64,000 nucleotides of DNA from Phycisphaerales bacterium (GTDB taxonomy: Bacteria; Planctomycetota; Phycisphaerae; Phycisphaerales; UBA1924), in assembly GCA_020849105.1 (NCBI GenBank), contig JADLGW010000040.1:41839-105838 (forward strand), written 5' to 3'. Both the position numbers and the translations under genes were made by a program. Below the pieces are notes generated by a model. That model made no database searches, was not told the DNA's origin, and worked only from the letters and a program-made list of their open reading frames with translations. Each line of letters begins with the position of its first letter. The first letter of the stretch is position 1. Of the stretch, positions 17,490 to 25,265 are shown piece after piece.

Positions 17490-17765
17490 TCAGTTCCGCA
17501 GCCAGGCGGGGCAGGGGGCCGCGGCGTCCTCGGGGACCACGTGGACCTTGCGCCCGCGAAAGACAACGCGGCCGGAGCCGACGGAGAACAGGGTGTCGTC
17601 CTTGCCGCGACGGACCAGGAAACCGGCGCTGAAGGGACGACCGACCTGGCGCACGATGATGGACCCGGGCTGGGCCAGTTCGCCGCCGTACAACTTCACC
17701 CCGCGGTACTGGGGGTTGGAGTCGCGGCCGTTCTTGGTGGAGCCCTGTCCCTTCTTGTGTGCCAT
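17490..17765 (-). CDS. rpmA: 50S ribosomal protein L27
   Basis: A 91-residue L27, recognised by [37 protein letters not shown] and the [15 protein letters not shown] strand. The N-terminal tail that reaches the peptidyl-transferase centre is intact, with no leader to be cleaved. Most bacteria encode L21 (rplU) directly upstream and an Obg GTPase nearby; here neither is present and a pseudopilin gene with its own terminator lies upstream instead, so rpmA is an orphan with its own promoter. Confidence 0.97.
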   Translation of the reverse strand: MAHKKGQGSTKNGRDSNPQYRGVKLYGGELAQPGSIIVRQVGRPFSAGFLVRRGKDDTLFSVGSGRVVFRGRKVHVVPEDAAAPCPAWLRN

Positions 17766-17840
17766 GGCGGGAGCCTTCTTCTATGGCCGGGGCAGCCCGG
17801 CGGGGTCGTCAGTTTAGGGGTGGCCGCCGGGGGATTCCAC

Positions 17841-17873
17841 CACGGACAGCGAAGCGTTGCCCGTGCATGCCCA
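17841..17873. repeat. Dispersed palindromic repeat B (GCGAAGCGTTGCCC type), degenerate copy
   Basis: Contains GCGAAGCGTTGCCCGTGC, related to the copies at 28839 and 29500. It lies between rpmA and the pseudopilin gene. Confidence 0.55.
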
Positions 17874-17923
17874 CGTGCACAGGGCACGGGGTGTATACCG
17901 CCGCGCTGCGGAGGCTGAAGATG

Positions 17924-17950
17924 AAAAAGGCCCCGCGGGGGCGGGGCCTT
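17924..17950 (-). terminator. Rho-independent terminator of the pseudopilin gene
   Basis: On the minus strand AAGGCCCCGC pairs with GCGGGGCCTT around a 4-base CCCC loop, followed by TTT. It lies 24 bases beyond the pseudopilin stop. Confidence 0.8.
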
Positions 17951-17974
17951 CATGGTTCAGGCTGGAGTGACGTG

Positions 17975-19000
17975 TTACGGAGTCGGCGGCTGGCCCGTGT
18001 TGACTTCGCTGGCGCCGAAGTCGACGCCGCTGTTCCAGCCGCGAGTCCAGCGGAAGTAGCCGATGATCCCCGGGTCGCTCGCGGCCCCCGATTGGGTCGC
18101 CGGCTCCCACAGGTCGGGCGTGTACGCGAACACCGTCGCGTTTGCCATGGTGGGGTTGTTCGGCAGCCATCCCCTGTTGGAATCGCCCGCCTTATAGATG
18201 CCCACGGAGGCATCGCAGAGCAGGGTTGTCACCCGTGCGGACGCGTAGCAGGCGTAGTCCTGGTTCTTGCCGAAGTGGCGCTGGTGCCCGTCGTGCAGGT
18301 GGACCTTGCTGGCCGGGAACTGAACATCCGACAGTTTCTTGTTGCCGAGGTTCGCCGTCGCGGGCATGATCGTCTGATTGTGATTCGGGCCCTGGGTCAC
18401 GCGCAGGCCGACCCTGGAGTTGTCGTACACCGCTGTGGTCGTCTGGTAACTGGAACTGTACGGCCAGCGCCTCATGTCCGGGTTGCCGGGCACGCCCGCG
18501 GGGGCCGGCTGAAACAGGCCGGCATCGAACCCCTTCGGGTCCGTCTGCCAGAGGAGCCGGTTGCGGTCCTCGGTGCAGACCACAAGTTTCTCCGGCAGGC
18601 GGGAGGCAAGGTAGTCCTGGATGACCAGGTGCGTGTAGAGGGCGTGAGGGTTCCACGCCGGGGGCGGCGTGATTTCCTCGCGGTCGGCGCGGCGACGGAA
18701 GATGTCGACGGCCTGGAACACGGCCGCGCGAAGGTCGTCCGTGGGGTTGTTGAGGTCCGCGTACTTGCTCAGCGTTGACCCCTTCTTCCACGAGAAGGCG
18801 AAGAGGCGGTCCTGGAAGTCGGCGGCGTAGGTATGAGTCGCGGTGCCCAGTTGCTTCATGTTCGCGAGGCAGACGCCCAGGCGGCCCGTGCGGCGCGCCT
18901 CACCCAGGGCGGGCAGGAGGATGCCGATGAGCAGCGCGATGATGGCGATCACCACCAGCAACTCGATCAACGTGAACCCGGCCCGTACATTCCGACGCAT
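17975..19000 (-). CDS. Type II secretion pseudopilin-like protein (prepilin N-terminal methylation domain)
   Basis: A 341-residue protein with the prepilin signature [16 protein letters not shown]: cleavage after Gly-8, methylated Phe-9, Glu at +5, then a hydrophobic helix. The long soluble part resembles the large pseudopilin-like proteins abundant in Planctomycetes. ATG at 19000 has GGAG seven bases upstream; an in-frame extension to 19213 lacks the feature expected of a prepilin leader. It is transcribed alone and ends at a good terminator. The secretin and ATPase genes at 23431-27752 could belong to the machine that handles it. Confidence 0.87.
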   Translation of the reverse strand: MRRNVRAGFTLIELLVVIAIIALLIGILLPALGEARRTGRLGVCLANMKQLGTATHTYAADFQDRLFAFSWKKGSTLSKYADLNNPTDDLRAAVFQAVDIFRRRADREEITPPPAWNPHALYTHLVIQDYLASRLPEKLVVCTEDRNRLLWQTDPKGFDAGLFQPAPAGVPGNPDMRRWPYSSSYQTTTAVYDNSRVGLRVTQGPNHNQTIMPATANLGNKKLSDVQFPASKVHLHDGHQRHFGKNQDYACYASARVTTLLCDASVGIYKAGDSNRGWLPNNPTMANATVFAYTPDLWEPATQSGAASDPGIIGYFRWTRGWNSGVDFGASEVNTGQPPTP

Positions 19001-19267
19001 CGTGCATCTCCGTTCTGGCCGCGCTGACGCGGCCTCCACCGTCTTCCGCGCATTGTTCCGCCGTACAAGGCGGGGGCTCGCCGCGAAACGAGCGCCGCTA
19101 TGGTACCCCGGGGTCAATCCCGGCGGTTCCCGCCCAGTGAATCCGGGCACACATATGTATCGGCTGCCGACCCGAAAGGTTGCATCTCTGAATTGAGGCG
19201 GCCGCCTATCCAAACGGATTCCAAGTCATTGTGCCCGGAGCGCACGCCCGCCTGCCCCACAAACACC
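19001..19267. promoter_or_regulatory. Intergenic region upstream of the pseudopilin gene
   Basis: This 267-bp stretch includes an AT-richer patch (ACATATGTATC near 19150) on the promoter side of the pseudopilin gene. No gene or strong hairpin is seen, and the promoter is only presumed. Confidence 0.3.
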
Positions 19268-19786
19268 CTAATCGTGGGGGTCGGGAGGCGGGATTGGTGA
19301 TCCGGCCGCGGCAACGATGGATTCCGGCGGGGCCTGCCCGGGGAGCAGGTGGACGGGGGCCAGGCCCAGGTGCTGACGGTCCATCTCCGGCGTGAACGGG
19401 GCCGCGCAGGCCGGGCACGCCGCGGCGTCCGGGTTGACCTCCCTGCGGCAGTTGTGGCACTGGCCGAGGAGGTTGGCGACCGACGGGGTGCGACCGGCAA
19501 GGTTCCAGAACTGGCGGGTGGTGGGGCCGCGGATGACGGTGCCGGTCTGGACCTTGCCGCGGCGCACGAGTTCGCTGAGGGTCTCGTAGGAACAGCCGGG
19601 GCGGAAGGGGGCGGCCTCGTCGCGGATGAACCACGGCCCCATGGAGTTCTGCGTAGCCTGGCGCGAGAGCGGGTCGAAGAAGCCGCCGCAGGCGGAGCAG
19701 CGCTTGCCCGCGGTCGAGACGCGGCCGCAGTAGGGGCAGAGGATGCCGCGGGGCTGCGTGGGACGGCGTGGCCTGGGGCTTGGCAT
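19268..19786 (-). CDS. Zinc-ribbon / GYF-like domain protein
   Basis: A 172-residue protein. A first zinc ribbon is CPYCGRVSTAGKRCSACG, the middle carries a GYF_2-like motif (MGPWFIRDE..G..YETLSELVRRGKVQTGTVIRG), and a second ribbon is CHNCRREVNPDAAACPAC. This mixture is frequent in planctomycete proteins and probably mediates protein binding. ATG at 19786 is chosen; GTG at 19810 is possible. Divergent from the PpiC-type lipoprotein gene, with about 73 bp between them. No enzymatic site is seen. Confidence 0.7.
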   Translation of the reverse strand: MPSPRPRRPTQPRGILCPYCGRVSTAGKRCSACGGFFDPLSRQATQNSMGPWFIRDEAAPFRPGCSYETLSELVRRGKVQTGTVIRGPTTRQFWNLAGRTPSVANLLGQCHNCRREVNPDAAACPACAAPFTPEMDRQHLGLAPVHLLPGQAPPESIVAAAGSPIPPPDPHD

Positions 19787-19859
19787 CGGGTGCGGGGCTG
19801 GGCGTTGATTCACGGCGCGGCGCGGCGTCTGATTGCCGGTGCCCACACTTCCTTTCCGG

Positions 19860-20873
19860 ATGATGGTACGACGCGGGACGGGACCTCGGTTGCTGGTCGC
19901 GTCGGCGGTCGCGGGGCTTTGCGGCTGCTCCGGGGCGCGGCCCGAGGCGCTCGGCGTGTTCGATACACGCGGGCTGGATGCGGACGCGGCGGAGGTCGGA
20001 CAGCCGGTGTCGTCGCTTCCGCCGGCGATGCTGGGCAACGAGCCGGTGACGTGGGACGACCTGCACCCGCTGATGGTGGAGATCGCGGGCCCCGCCGCGC
20101 TGGGCGAGGTGGTGCTGGAGCGAGAACTGACGCGGGAGATGGCGGCGCGGGGGTTGACGTTGTCGGACCGGGCAGTGGACGCGGAGGAGAGCATCCTGCG
20201 GGAAACAATGTCGCGGGAGGGCCGGACAACGCCCGACGAGGCGTCGCGGCTGCTGGACTCGATGCGGCGGGCGCGCGGGCTGGGACCGGTGCGGTTCGCG
20301 GGCCTGCTCCGGCGCAACGCGATGCTGCGGGCGCTGGTGCGCGGCGGCGTGACCGTGGATGAGGACGACGTGCGGACGGCGTACGCGGTGCGGTACGGGC
20401 CGAAGGTGCGTGCCCGGGTGCTGCTGGTCCCCACGCAGCGGCAGGCGGCGGAACTGCGCGCGCTCGTGGAGCCGGGGTCTCCGCCGGCGCCGGTGCCCTA
20501 CTTGTCCATGGCGTTCGCGGACCTGGCGGCGAAGTACTCGACGGACCCGTCCGGGGCGCGGGGCGGGTCGCTGCCGCCCCTGAGCGTCGAGGATCCGAGT
20601 TATCCCGCGGCGGCGCTGGCGGCGCTGAAGGGGATGAAGCCGGGTGACGTGACGGAGCCGGTGGCGGCACCGGGCGGGTTCGCGTTGTTCCTGCTGGAGG
20701 GGCGGGAGGACGCGGCGGGGGCCCCGGAGATGGCGTCGGTGGACGCGGCGCTGCGGGAGGACGTGCGGCACGTCCGAGAGCGGCTGGCGATGGACGACCT
20801 GGCGCGGCGGATGCTGGAGGCGGCGCCGCTTCGGGTGCACGACCGGGCGCTCGAAGGGGCGCGGAGCCGATGA
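19860..20873 (+). CDS. PpiC-type (parvulin) peptidyl-prolyl isomerase, probable lipoprotein
   Basis: A 337-residue protein, read from ATG 19860. The N-terminus is a signal peptide ending in the lipobox-like LCGC (Cys-23). A helical chaperone region follows, with the parvulin domain toward the C-terminus (FADLAAKYSTDPSGARGGSL, MKPGDVTEPVAAPGGFALFLLEG). The plan is like SurA/PrsA foldases that assist folding of exported proteins. The GTG at 19833 would add nine residues in front of the signal peptide and is less likely. The MCE gene follows 81 bp downstream on the same strand. Confidence 0.85.
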   Translation: MMVRRGTGPRLLVASAVAGLCGCSGARPEALGVFDTRGLDADAAEVGQPVSSLPPAMLGNEPVTWDDLHPLMVEIAGPAALGEVVLERELTREMAARGLTLSDRAVDAEESILRETMSREGRTTPDEASRLLDSMRRARGLGPVRFAGLLRRNAMLRALVRGGVTVDEDDVRTAYAVRYGPKVRARVLLVPTQRQAAELRALVEPGSPPAPVPYLSMAFADLAAKYSTDPSGARGGSLPPLSVEDPSYPAAALAALKGMKPGDVTEPVAAPGGFALFLLEGREDAAGAPEMASVDAALREDVRHVRERLAMDDLARRMLEAAPLRVHDRALEGARSR

Positions 20874-20954
20874 GCCGATAGAGGTTCCCGGGGGACGCGG
20901 GCGGTTGCCGGTTCGGCCGATTGTCCGTGTATTCTGGCACTTACGGAGCGATGC

Positions 20955-22220
20955 ATGTCAGGACGTGGGTTCTCGAAGAACAACGTGATCGCGGGGGCGT
21001 TCGTGCTGGTCAGCGTCGCGCTGGCGGTCGTGGCGAGCGTTGTGATCTCCGGGGCGGCGGAGATGTTCCAGGCACGGACGGACTATGTGGTCAGGTTCTC
21101 GCTGGCCGACGGGGCGGCCGGGCTGAAGGCGGGGTCGGCGATCAACGCGGGCGGGCAGCCGGTGGGGCGGGTGCGGTCCGTGCGTGTGGCGGTTGAGGAC
21201 AAGGAACCGGTGGGGATCGACGCGGTGATCTCCGTGCGCTCGGACATGGCCCTGCATGAGGATGCGTACGCCTACCTGGAGTCGCCGATCCTGGGCGGCG
21301 TGTCCACAATCAACATTCCAAGAGTCGGGGTCGGCGCGCCGCTGAAGGAGAACCAGGTGATCCCGGGGCGGCTGGCCCCGCCGTCGGCGCTGGCGCAGGC
21401 CGGGTACGGGCCGGACCAGGCGGAGCAGGTGCGCCAGATCATCAAGAACGCGCACGAGGTCGCCGAGCGCATCGACCGGGCGACGGCCAGGGCGGAGCGG
21501 GAACTGGACCCGCTGCTGGAGGCGGTGCGGTCGGGGGTCGAGGATTTCCGTGCTGTGGCGGCGGACGTGCGCGAGCGCTCCCCGGCGTGGACGGCGAACG
21601 TGGACACGGTGCTGGAGAAGGCGGCGCACGCGGCGGCGGAACTGGATACCGCGGTGGCGGATGCGCGGGGGCGGCTGGCGGAGGTCCGGGCGGCGTTTGA
21701 CCGGAACCGGCCGCAGATCGACGGCGCGATCGACAGCATCCGCTCGGCGGCGAAGAAGATCGACGAGGAGTCGGTGCCGCTGGTGAACGAGACGCTCGCG
21801 GCCGGGCGCGACGGAGCCGGGCAGTTCCAGAGCCTGGCGGCGCGGGTGGAGGCGTTCCTGGCCGAGGAATCCCCTTCGCTGCGGCGGACGATCGGCAACT
21901 TCCGGCTGGCGGCGGACCAGATCAAACTGGCGGCGATCGAGATCCGTACAAAGCCCTGGCTGCTGCTGTACACGCCGAAAACCAAGGAACTGGAATCCGA
22001 TACGTTGTACAGCGCAGCGCGCAGTTACGCGTCGGCGGTCAGCGACCTGAGGGCGGCCAGCGCCTCCCTGGAGGTCGCGGCCAACAATGAGGGGACGCCG
22101 CTCTCCGACCGGGAATCAATGGAATCCATGCAGGCACGACTCAGGGAGGCGTTTGCGGAGTATGAGAAGGCGGAGCAGGCGCTGCTGGACAAACTGATCA
22201 AGGCCCGAAAGGGTGGGTGA
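20955..22220 (+). CDS. MlaD/MCE-domain lipid-transport protein
   Basis: A 421-residue protein with an N-terminal membrane helix (residues about 9-34) and an MCE domain (about 38-120: DYVVRFSLADGAAGLKAGSAINAGG, followed by VGRVRSVRV). Long helical stretches follow that could form a coiled rod or tunnel as in MCE lipid shuttles. ATG at 20955 has GGAG six bases upstream. No MlaE permease or MlaF ATPase lies beside it, which is unusual for MCE genes. Its stop overlaps the next gene, which encodes a lipase-like hydrolase. Confidence 0.88.
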   Translation: MSGRGFSKNNVIAGAFVLVSVALAVVASVVISGAAEMFQARTDYVVRFSLADGAAGLKAGSAINAGGQPVGRVRSVRVAVEDKEPVGIDAVISVRSDMALHEDAYAYLESPILGGVSTINIPRVGVGAPLKENQVIPGRLAPPSALAQAGYGPDQAEQVRQIIKNAHEVAERIDRATARAERELDPLLEAVRSGVEDFRAVAADVRERSPAWTANVDTVLEKAAHAAAELDTAVADARGRLAEVRAAFDRNRPQIDGAIDSIRSAAKKIDEESVPLVNETLAAGRDGAGQFQSLAARVEAFLAEESPSLRRTIGNFRLAADQIKLAAIEIRTKPWLLLYTPKTKELESDTLYSAARSYASAVSDLRAASASLEVAANNEGTPLSDRESMESMQARLREAFAEYEKAEQALLDKLIKARKGG

Positions 22221-22222
22221 CC

Positions 22223-23371
22223 ATGAAACGCGCGCAGGTGGCAATCGTCTGGCTGCTGGCCGGGCTGGCGCCCGTCGCGGCGTGGGTGCCGGGGCCGCCG
22301 GATGACGAGAAGCCCGGCGGCTTCATGGGCTGGGTCCGGGGGCAGTGGGATGAGGTCGTAGTCCGGGTGGAACGGGCTGTGGACCAGGTCGAGGACGAGG
22401 GGCGGCACGTCCAGAGGCCGCGGGGCGTGCGGCTGTTTGTGCCGGCCCCTGACGGCGTGGTCGGGTCTGTGTGGGCGCCGGCGGCGGACCTTGAAGCGGA
22501 GCCTGCGCACGTTGTGCTGCTGATTCACGGGCTGGATGAGCCCGGTTCGGTGTGGGACGACGTGGCGCCGATCCTGCGGGATGCGGGGCACGAGGTTGCG
22601 CGGTTCGACTACCCCAATGACCAGCCGATCGCCGAGTCCGCGGCTCTCCTGGGCGGGTCGTTGCGGGACCTGAAGGCCCGCGGCGTGAGACAGGTGGACA
22701 TGGTGTGCCACTCGATGGGGGGCCTGGTGGCGCGGGACGTGCTGACGCGGCCGGGGCTGTACGCGGGCGAGGCGGACGGGCACGAGGACCTGCCGGATGT
22801 CGGGCGGCTGATCACGGTGGGGACGCCGAACCTGGGGTCGCCGTGGGCGAAGTTGCGGGCGATCGGGGAGGTGCGGGAGCAGGTGGAGCGCTTCTTCACG
22901 AACCCGGACACGAACTGGCGGGACCTGCTCGGGTACCTGTCCGACGGGCTGGGGGAGGCGGGGGACGACCTGTTGCCGGGCTCGGTGTATCTGACGGAAC
23001 TGAACGCGCGCCCGCTGCCGCGGGACGTCACGATCACGATCATCGCCGGGTGCGTGGCTCCGGTGAAGAACGAGGATCTGGAGTGGCGGGCGGACTCCTG
23101 GCTGCTGCGGAAGATCCTCGGCAAGGAGGATGCCGAAGCGGTGGCGGCGGGGATCACGAGCCTGGCGACGGACCTGGGGGACGGCGTGGTGCCGGTGGCC
23201 TCCACCGCGCTGCCGGGGGTTGGGGACGTGGTGTGCGTCAACGGCTCCAACCATCGGTCGCTGCTGAAGAACTTCGAGGTCGTGGACGAGGTGCGCGACC
23301 TGATCGGGGCGGAGAGGACCGTCCCGCCGGCGATCCCGATCATCCTCGAGCGGCTGCGGCAGGAGCCGTAA
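22223..23371 (+). CDS. Secreted alpha/beta hydrolase, lipase or esterase-like
   Basis: A 382-residue protein with a signal peptide (MKRAQVAIVWLLAGLAPVAA). The oxyanion region is LLIHGLDEPG, the nucleophile elbow is VCHSMGGLVA with Ser-164, and the acid and base are probably the Asp in LGDGVVPV and the His in NGSNHRSLL, giving a PGAP1/lipase-like fold. An alternative GTG start at 22217 overlaps the MCE stop as GTGA; either start implies coupled expression. A lipase coupled to an MCE lipid-binding protein suggests that envelope lipids are moved and hydrolysed together, which is an inference. Confidence 0.85.
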   Translation: MKRAQVAIVWLLAGLAPVAAWVPGPPDDEKPGGFMGWVRGQWDEVVVRVERAVDQVEDEGRHVQRPRGVRLFVPAPDGVVGSVWAPAADLEAEPAHVVLLIHGLDEPGSVWDDVAPILRDAGHEVARFDYPNDQPIAESAALLGGSLRDLKARGVRQVDMVCHSMGGLVARDVLTRPGLYAGEADGHEDLPDVGRLITVGTPNLGSPWAKLRAIGEVREQVERFFTNPDTNWRDLLGYLSDGLGEAGDDLLPGSVYLTELNARPLPRDVTITIIAGCVAPVKNEDLEWRADSWLLRKILGKEDAEAVAAGITSLATDLGDGVVPVASTALPGVGDVVCVNGSNHRSLLKNFEVVDEVRDLIGAERTVPPAIPIILERLRQEP

Positions 23372-23430
23372 GAGGCACGCCGAGGGTGCGCGGTGCCACG
23401 GGTGGACCGCCGATTCGCGCGGCGGGCCGG

Positions 23431-25188
23431 TCACAGGAGAACGCGGCGAATTTCCTCTTCCGTCGTCAGGCCCCGGGCGGCCTTGTCGCGGGCGTCGTCC
23501 ACCATCGTCTTGAAGCCGGCCTTGTGGGCGGCCTTGGCGAGGGCCACCGCGTCGGCCCGCTGACCGGTCAGCGTGCGCAGTTCGTCGTTCATCGGCATGA
23601 TCTCGTAGACCGCCAGGCGCCCCTTGTACCCCGTGCCGAAGCAGGCCTCGCAGCGCTGGGTGTAGGTCGGCTCTCCGAGCCGACTCTGGGCCTTGCTGTC
23701 GGCTCGGAGAGCCGACCTACCCAAATCACCCGTCCCGCCGCAGACCGTGCAGACGCGACGGAGGAGGCGCTGCGCGGCGACGGCCAGCAGGCTGGAGGTG
23801 ACCAGGTAGGGCTCGACGCCGATGTCCACGAGGCGGGGGATCGCGCTGGGGGCGTCGTTGGTGTGGAGCGTGGCCAGGACGAGGTGGCCGGTGAGCGAGG
23901 CCTGGATCGCGAGGTCGGCGGTCTCGCTGTCGCGGACCTCGCCGACGAGGATCACGTCCGGGTCCTGGCGAAGGAGGCTGCGCAGGCCGGTGGCGAAGGT
24001 GACGCCCCGCTTGGCGTTCACCTGCATCTGGCTGATGCCCTCGAGGTGGTACTCCACCGGGTCCTCGATGGTCATCACGTTGCGGCTGTCGCGGTCGATC
24101 TTGCCCAGGGCGGCGTACAGGGTGGTGGTCTTTCCGCTCCCGGTGGGGCCCGTGACAAGGATGATGCCGCTGGACTTGCTGATGAGGCCGACGAGTTGGT
24201 CCTGCATGGGCGTGCTCATGCCGACCTGGTCGAGAGACAGTTGCGTCTGGCTCTGGTCGAGGAGGCGGAGCACGATGCGTTCGCCGTAGATCGTGGGGAT
24301 GACCGACATGCGGATGTCGATCTTGTGGCTGCCGATGCGGACGGTGGTGTGGCCGTCCTGCGGGCTGTGGCGGTTGGCGATGTCCAGTTCCGTCATCACC
24401 TTCAGGCGGCTGGAGATGGCCGGGGCCAGGGCCAGCGGCGGGGTGAAGGAGTCGATCAGCATCCCGTCGATGCGGAAGCGGATGATGAGGCGGGTTTCCT
24501 GCGGGTGGACGTGGATGTCGCTGGCACGCCGGCGCAGCGCCTCGAACAGGATCATGTTGACCAGGCGGATGACCGGCGTCTGGCGGGCCAGTTGCAGGAG
24601 GTCGGTGGACTGGCCGATGGCCCCCGCGGCGATGGCGATCGCCGACTCGTCCAGGGGCATCTCCTCGATGATCTCCGTCACCAGGTCCTGGCGCTGCTCG
24701 TACCCGCGGTTGATGAGGTTGGCGACCTGGCCGCGGGGGGACAGGACGATGCGCACGGGCATCGCCAGCAGGTCCTCAATCATCGAGAAGACGGCCGGCT
24801 GCATGGGCTGGGCGGTGGCGACGGTCATGGTGCGGCCGTCGCTCTCGATGCCGGTGGCGTGGTGAGCCCGGGCCAGGTCCGCGGGCACGACCTCGTAGAA
24901 CCGTCCCGCGGATTCCTGTCGCTTCGGCTCCGGGATGAAGGCCAGCCCGGTGCGCTCCGCGAGTTTCGCCAGGGCCGTGTGCTCGTCGAGCGCGAGCATG
25001 GACAGGAGGGCGTCCCACGGCTCCGTGTCTGAGCCGGGCTCGGTGGGGAAGCGGCGGAGTTGGTCGGGCGGCAGTCGCAGCGGGCCCAGCAGGTCCGCGA
25101 CGCGGGACCAGTCGTCCGTGACGAGCGCGGCGCGCAGGGCGTCGCCGTTGGTTGTCGTCACCCGGGCGAGGCTGCGATCCTTCGGCAT
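23431..25188 (-). CDS. GspE/PilB-type secretion or pilus assembly ATPase
   Basis: A 585-residue ATPase. An N-terminal regulatory domain (about 1-180) precedes the motor: Walker A GPTGSGKTT at 347-355, Asp box, Walker B DPDVILVGEVRD near 410-420, and His box GHLVLATLHTND. Two zinc pairs, CTVC (480, 483) and CEAC (513, 516), form the family's C-terminal clamp. The linker between those pairs (residues about 490-509) is encoded entirely by a perfect 23-bp inverted repeat. ATG at 25188 is chosen, since upstream in-frame sequence is intergenic repeat. The secretin gene lies immediately upstream. Confidence 0.93.
   Translation of the reverse strand: MPKDRSLARVTTTNGDALRAALVTDDWSRVADLLGPLRLPPDQLRRFPTEPGSDTEPWDALLSMLALDEHTALAKLAERTGLAFIPEPKRQESAGRFYEVVPADLARAHHATGIESDGRTMTVATAQPMQPAVFSMIEDLLAMPVRIVLSPRGQVANLINRGYEQRQDLVTEIIEEMPLDESAIAIAAGAIGQSTDLLQLARQTPVIRLVNMILFEALRRRASDIHVHPQETRLIIRFRIDGMLIDSFTPPLALAPAISSRLKVMTELDIANRHSPQDGHTTVRIGSHKIDIRMSVIPTIYGERIVLRLLDQSQTQLSLDQVGMSTPMQDQLVGLISKSSGIILVTGPTGSGKTTTLYAALGKIDRDSRNVMTIEDPVEYHLEGISQMQVNAKRGVTFATGLRSLLRQDPDVILVGEVRDSETADLAIQASLTGHLVLATLHTNDAPSAIPRLVDIGVEPYLVTSSLLAVAAQRLLRRVCTVCGGTGDLGRSALRADSKAQSRLGEPTYTQRCEACFGTGYKGRLAVYEIMPMNDELRTLTGQRADAVALAKAAHKAGFKTMVDDARDKAARGLTTEEEIRRVLL
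23662..23720. repeat. Perfect 23-bp inverted repeat (family C) inside the ATPase gene
   Basis: Left arm 23662-23684, right arm 23698-23720, exact reverse complements around a 13-bp loop. The core is GTAGGTCGGCTCTCCGAGCC. It encodes the linker between the two zinc cysteine pairs. Confidence 0.92.
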
Positions 25189-25198
25189 CGGTCTTCTT

Positions 25199-25227
25199 GG
25201 TGGCACCGCTCTCCAGAGCGGTGTCAT
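25199..25227. repeat. Palindromic repeat D, copy 1, between the secretin and ATPase genes
   Basis: GGCACCGCTCTCCAGAGCGG followed by TGTCAT. The arms ACCGCTCT and AGAGCGGT can form a hairpin in the intercistronic RNA. Confidence 0.7.
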
Positions 25228-25240
25228 CTGTCGATCCACC

Positions 25241-25264
25241 CACCGGTCTGGAGACCGGTGCCAC
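25241..25264. repeat. Palindromic repeat D, copy 2, between the secretin and ATPase genes
   Basis: CACCGGTCTGGAGACCGGTG followed by CCAC. The arms CACCGGTCT and AGACCGGTG form a hairpin. Its end abuts the secretin stop codon. Confidence 0.7.
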
Positions 25265-25265
25265 C

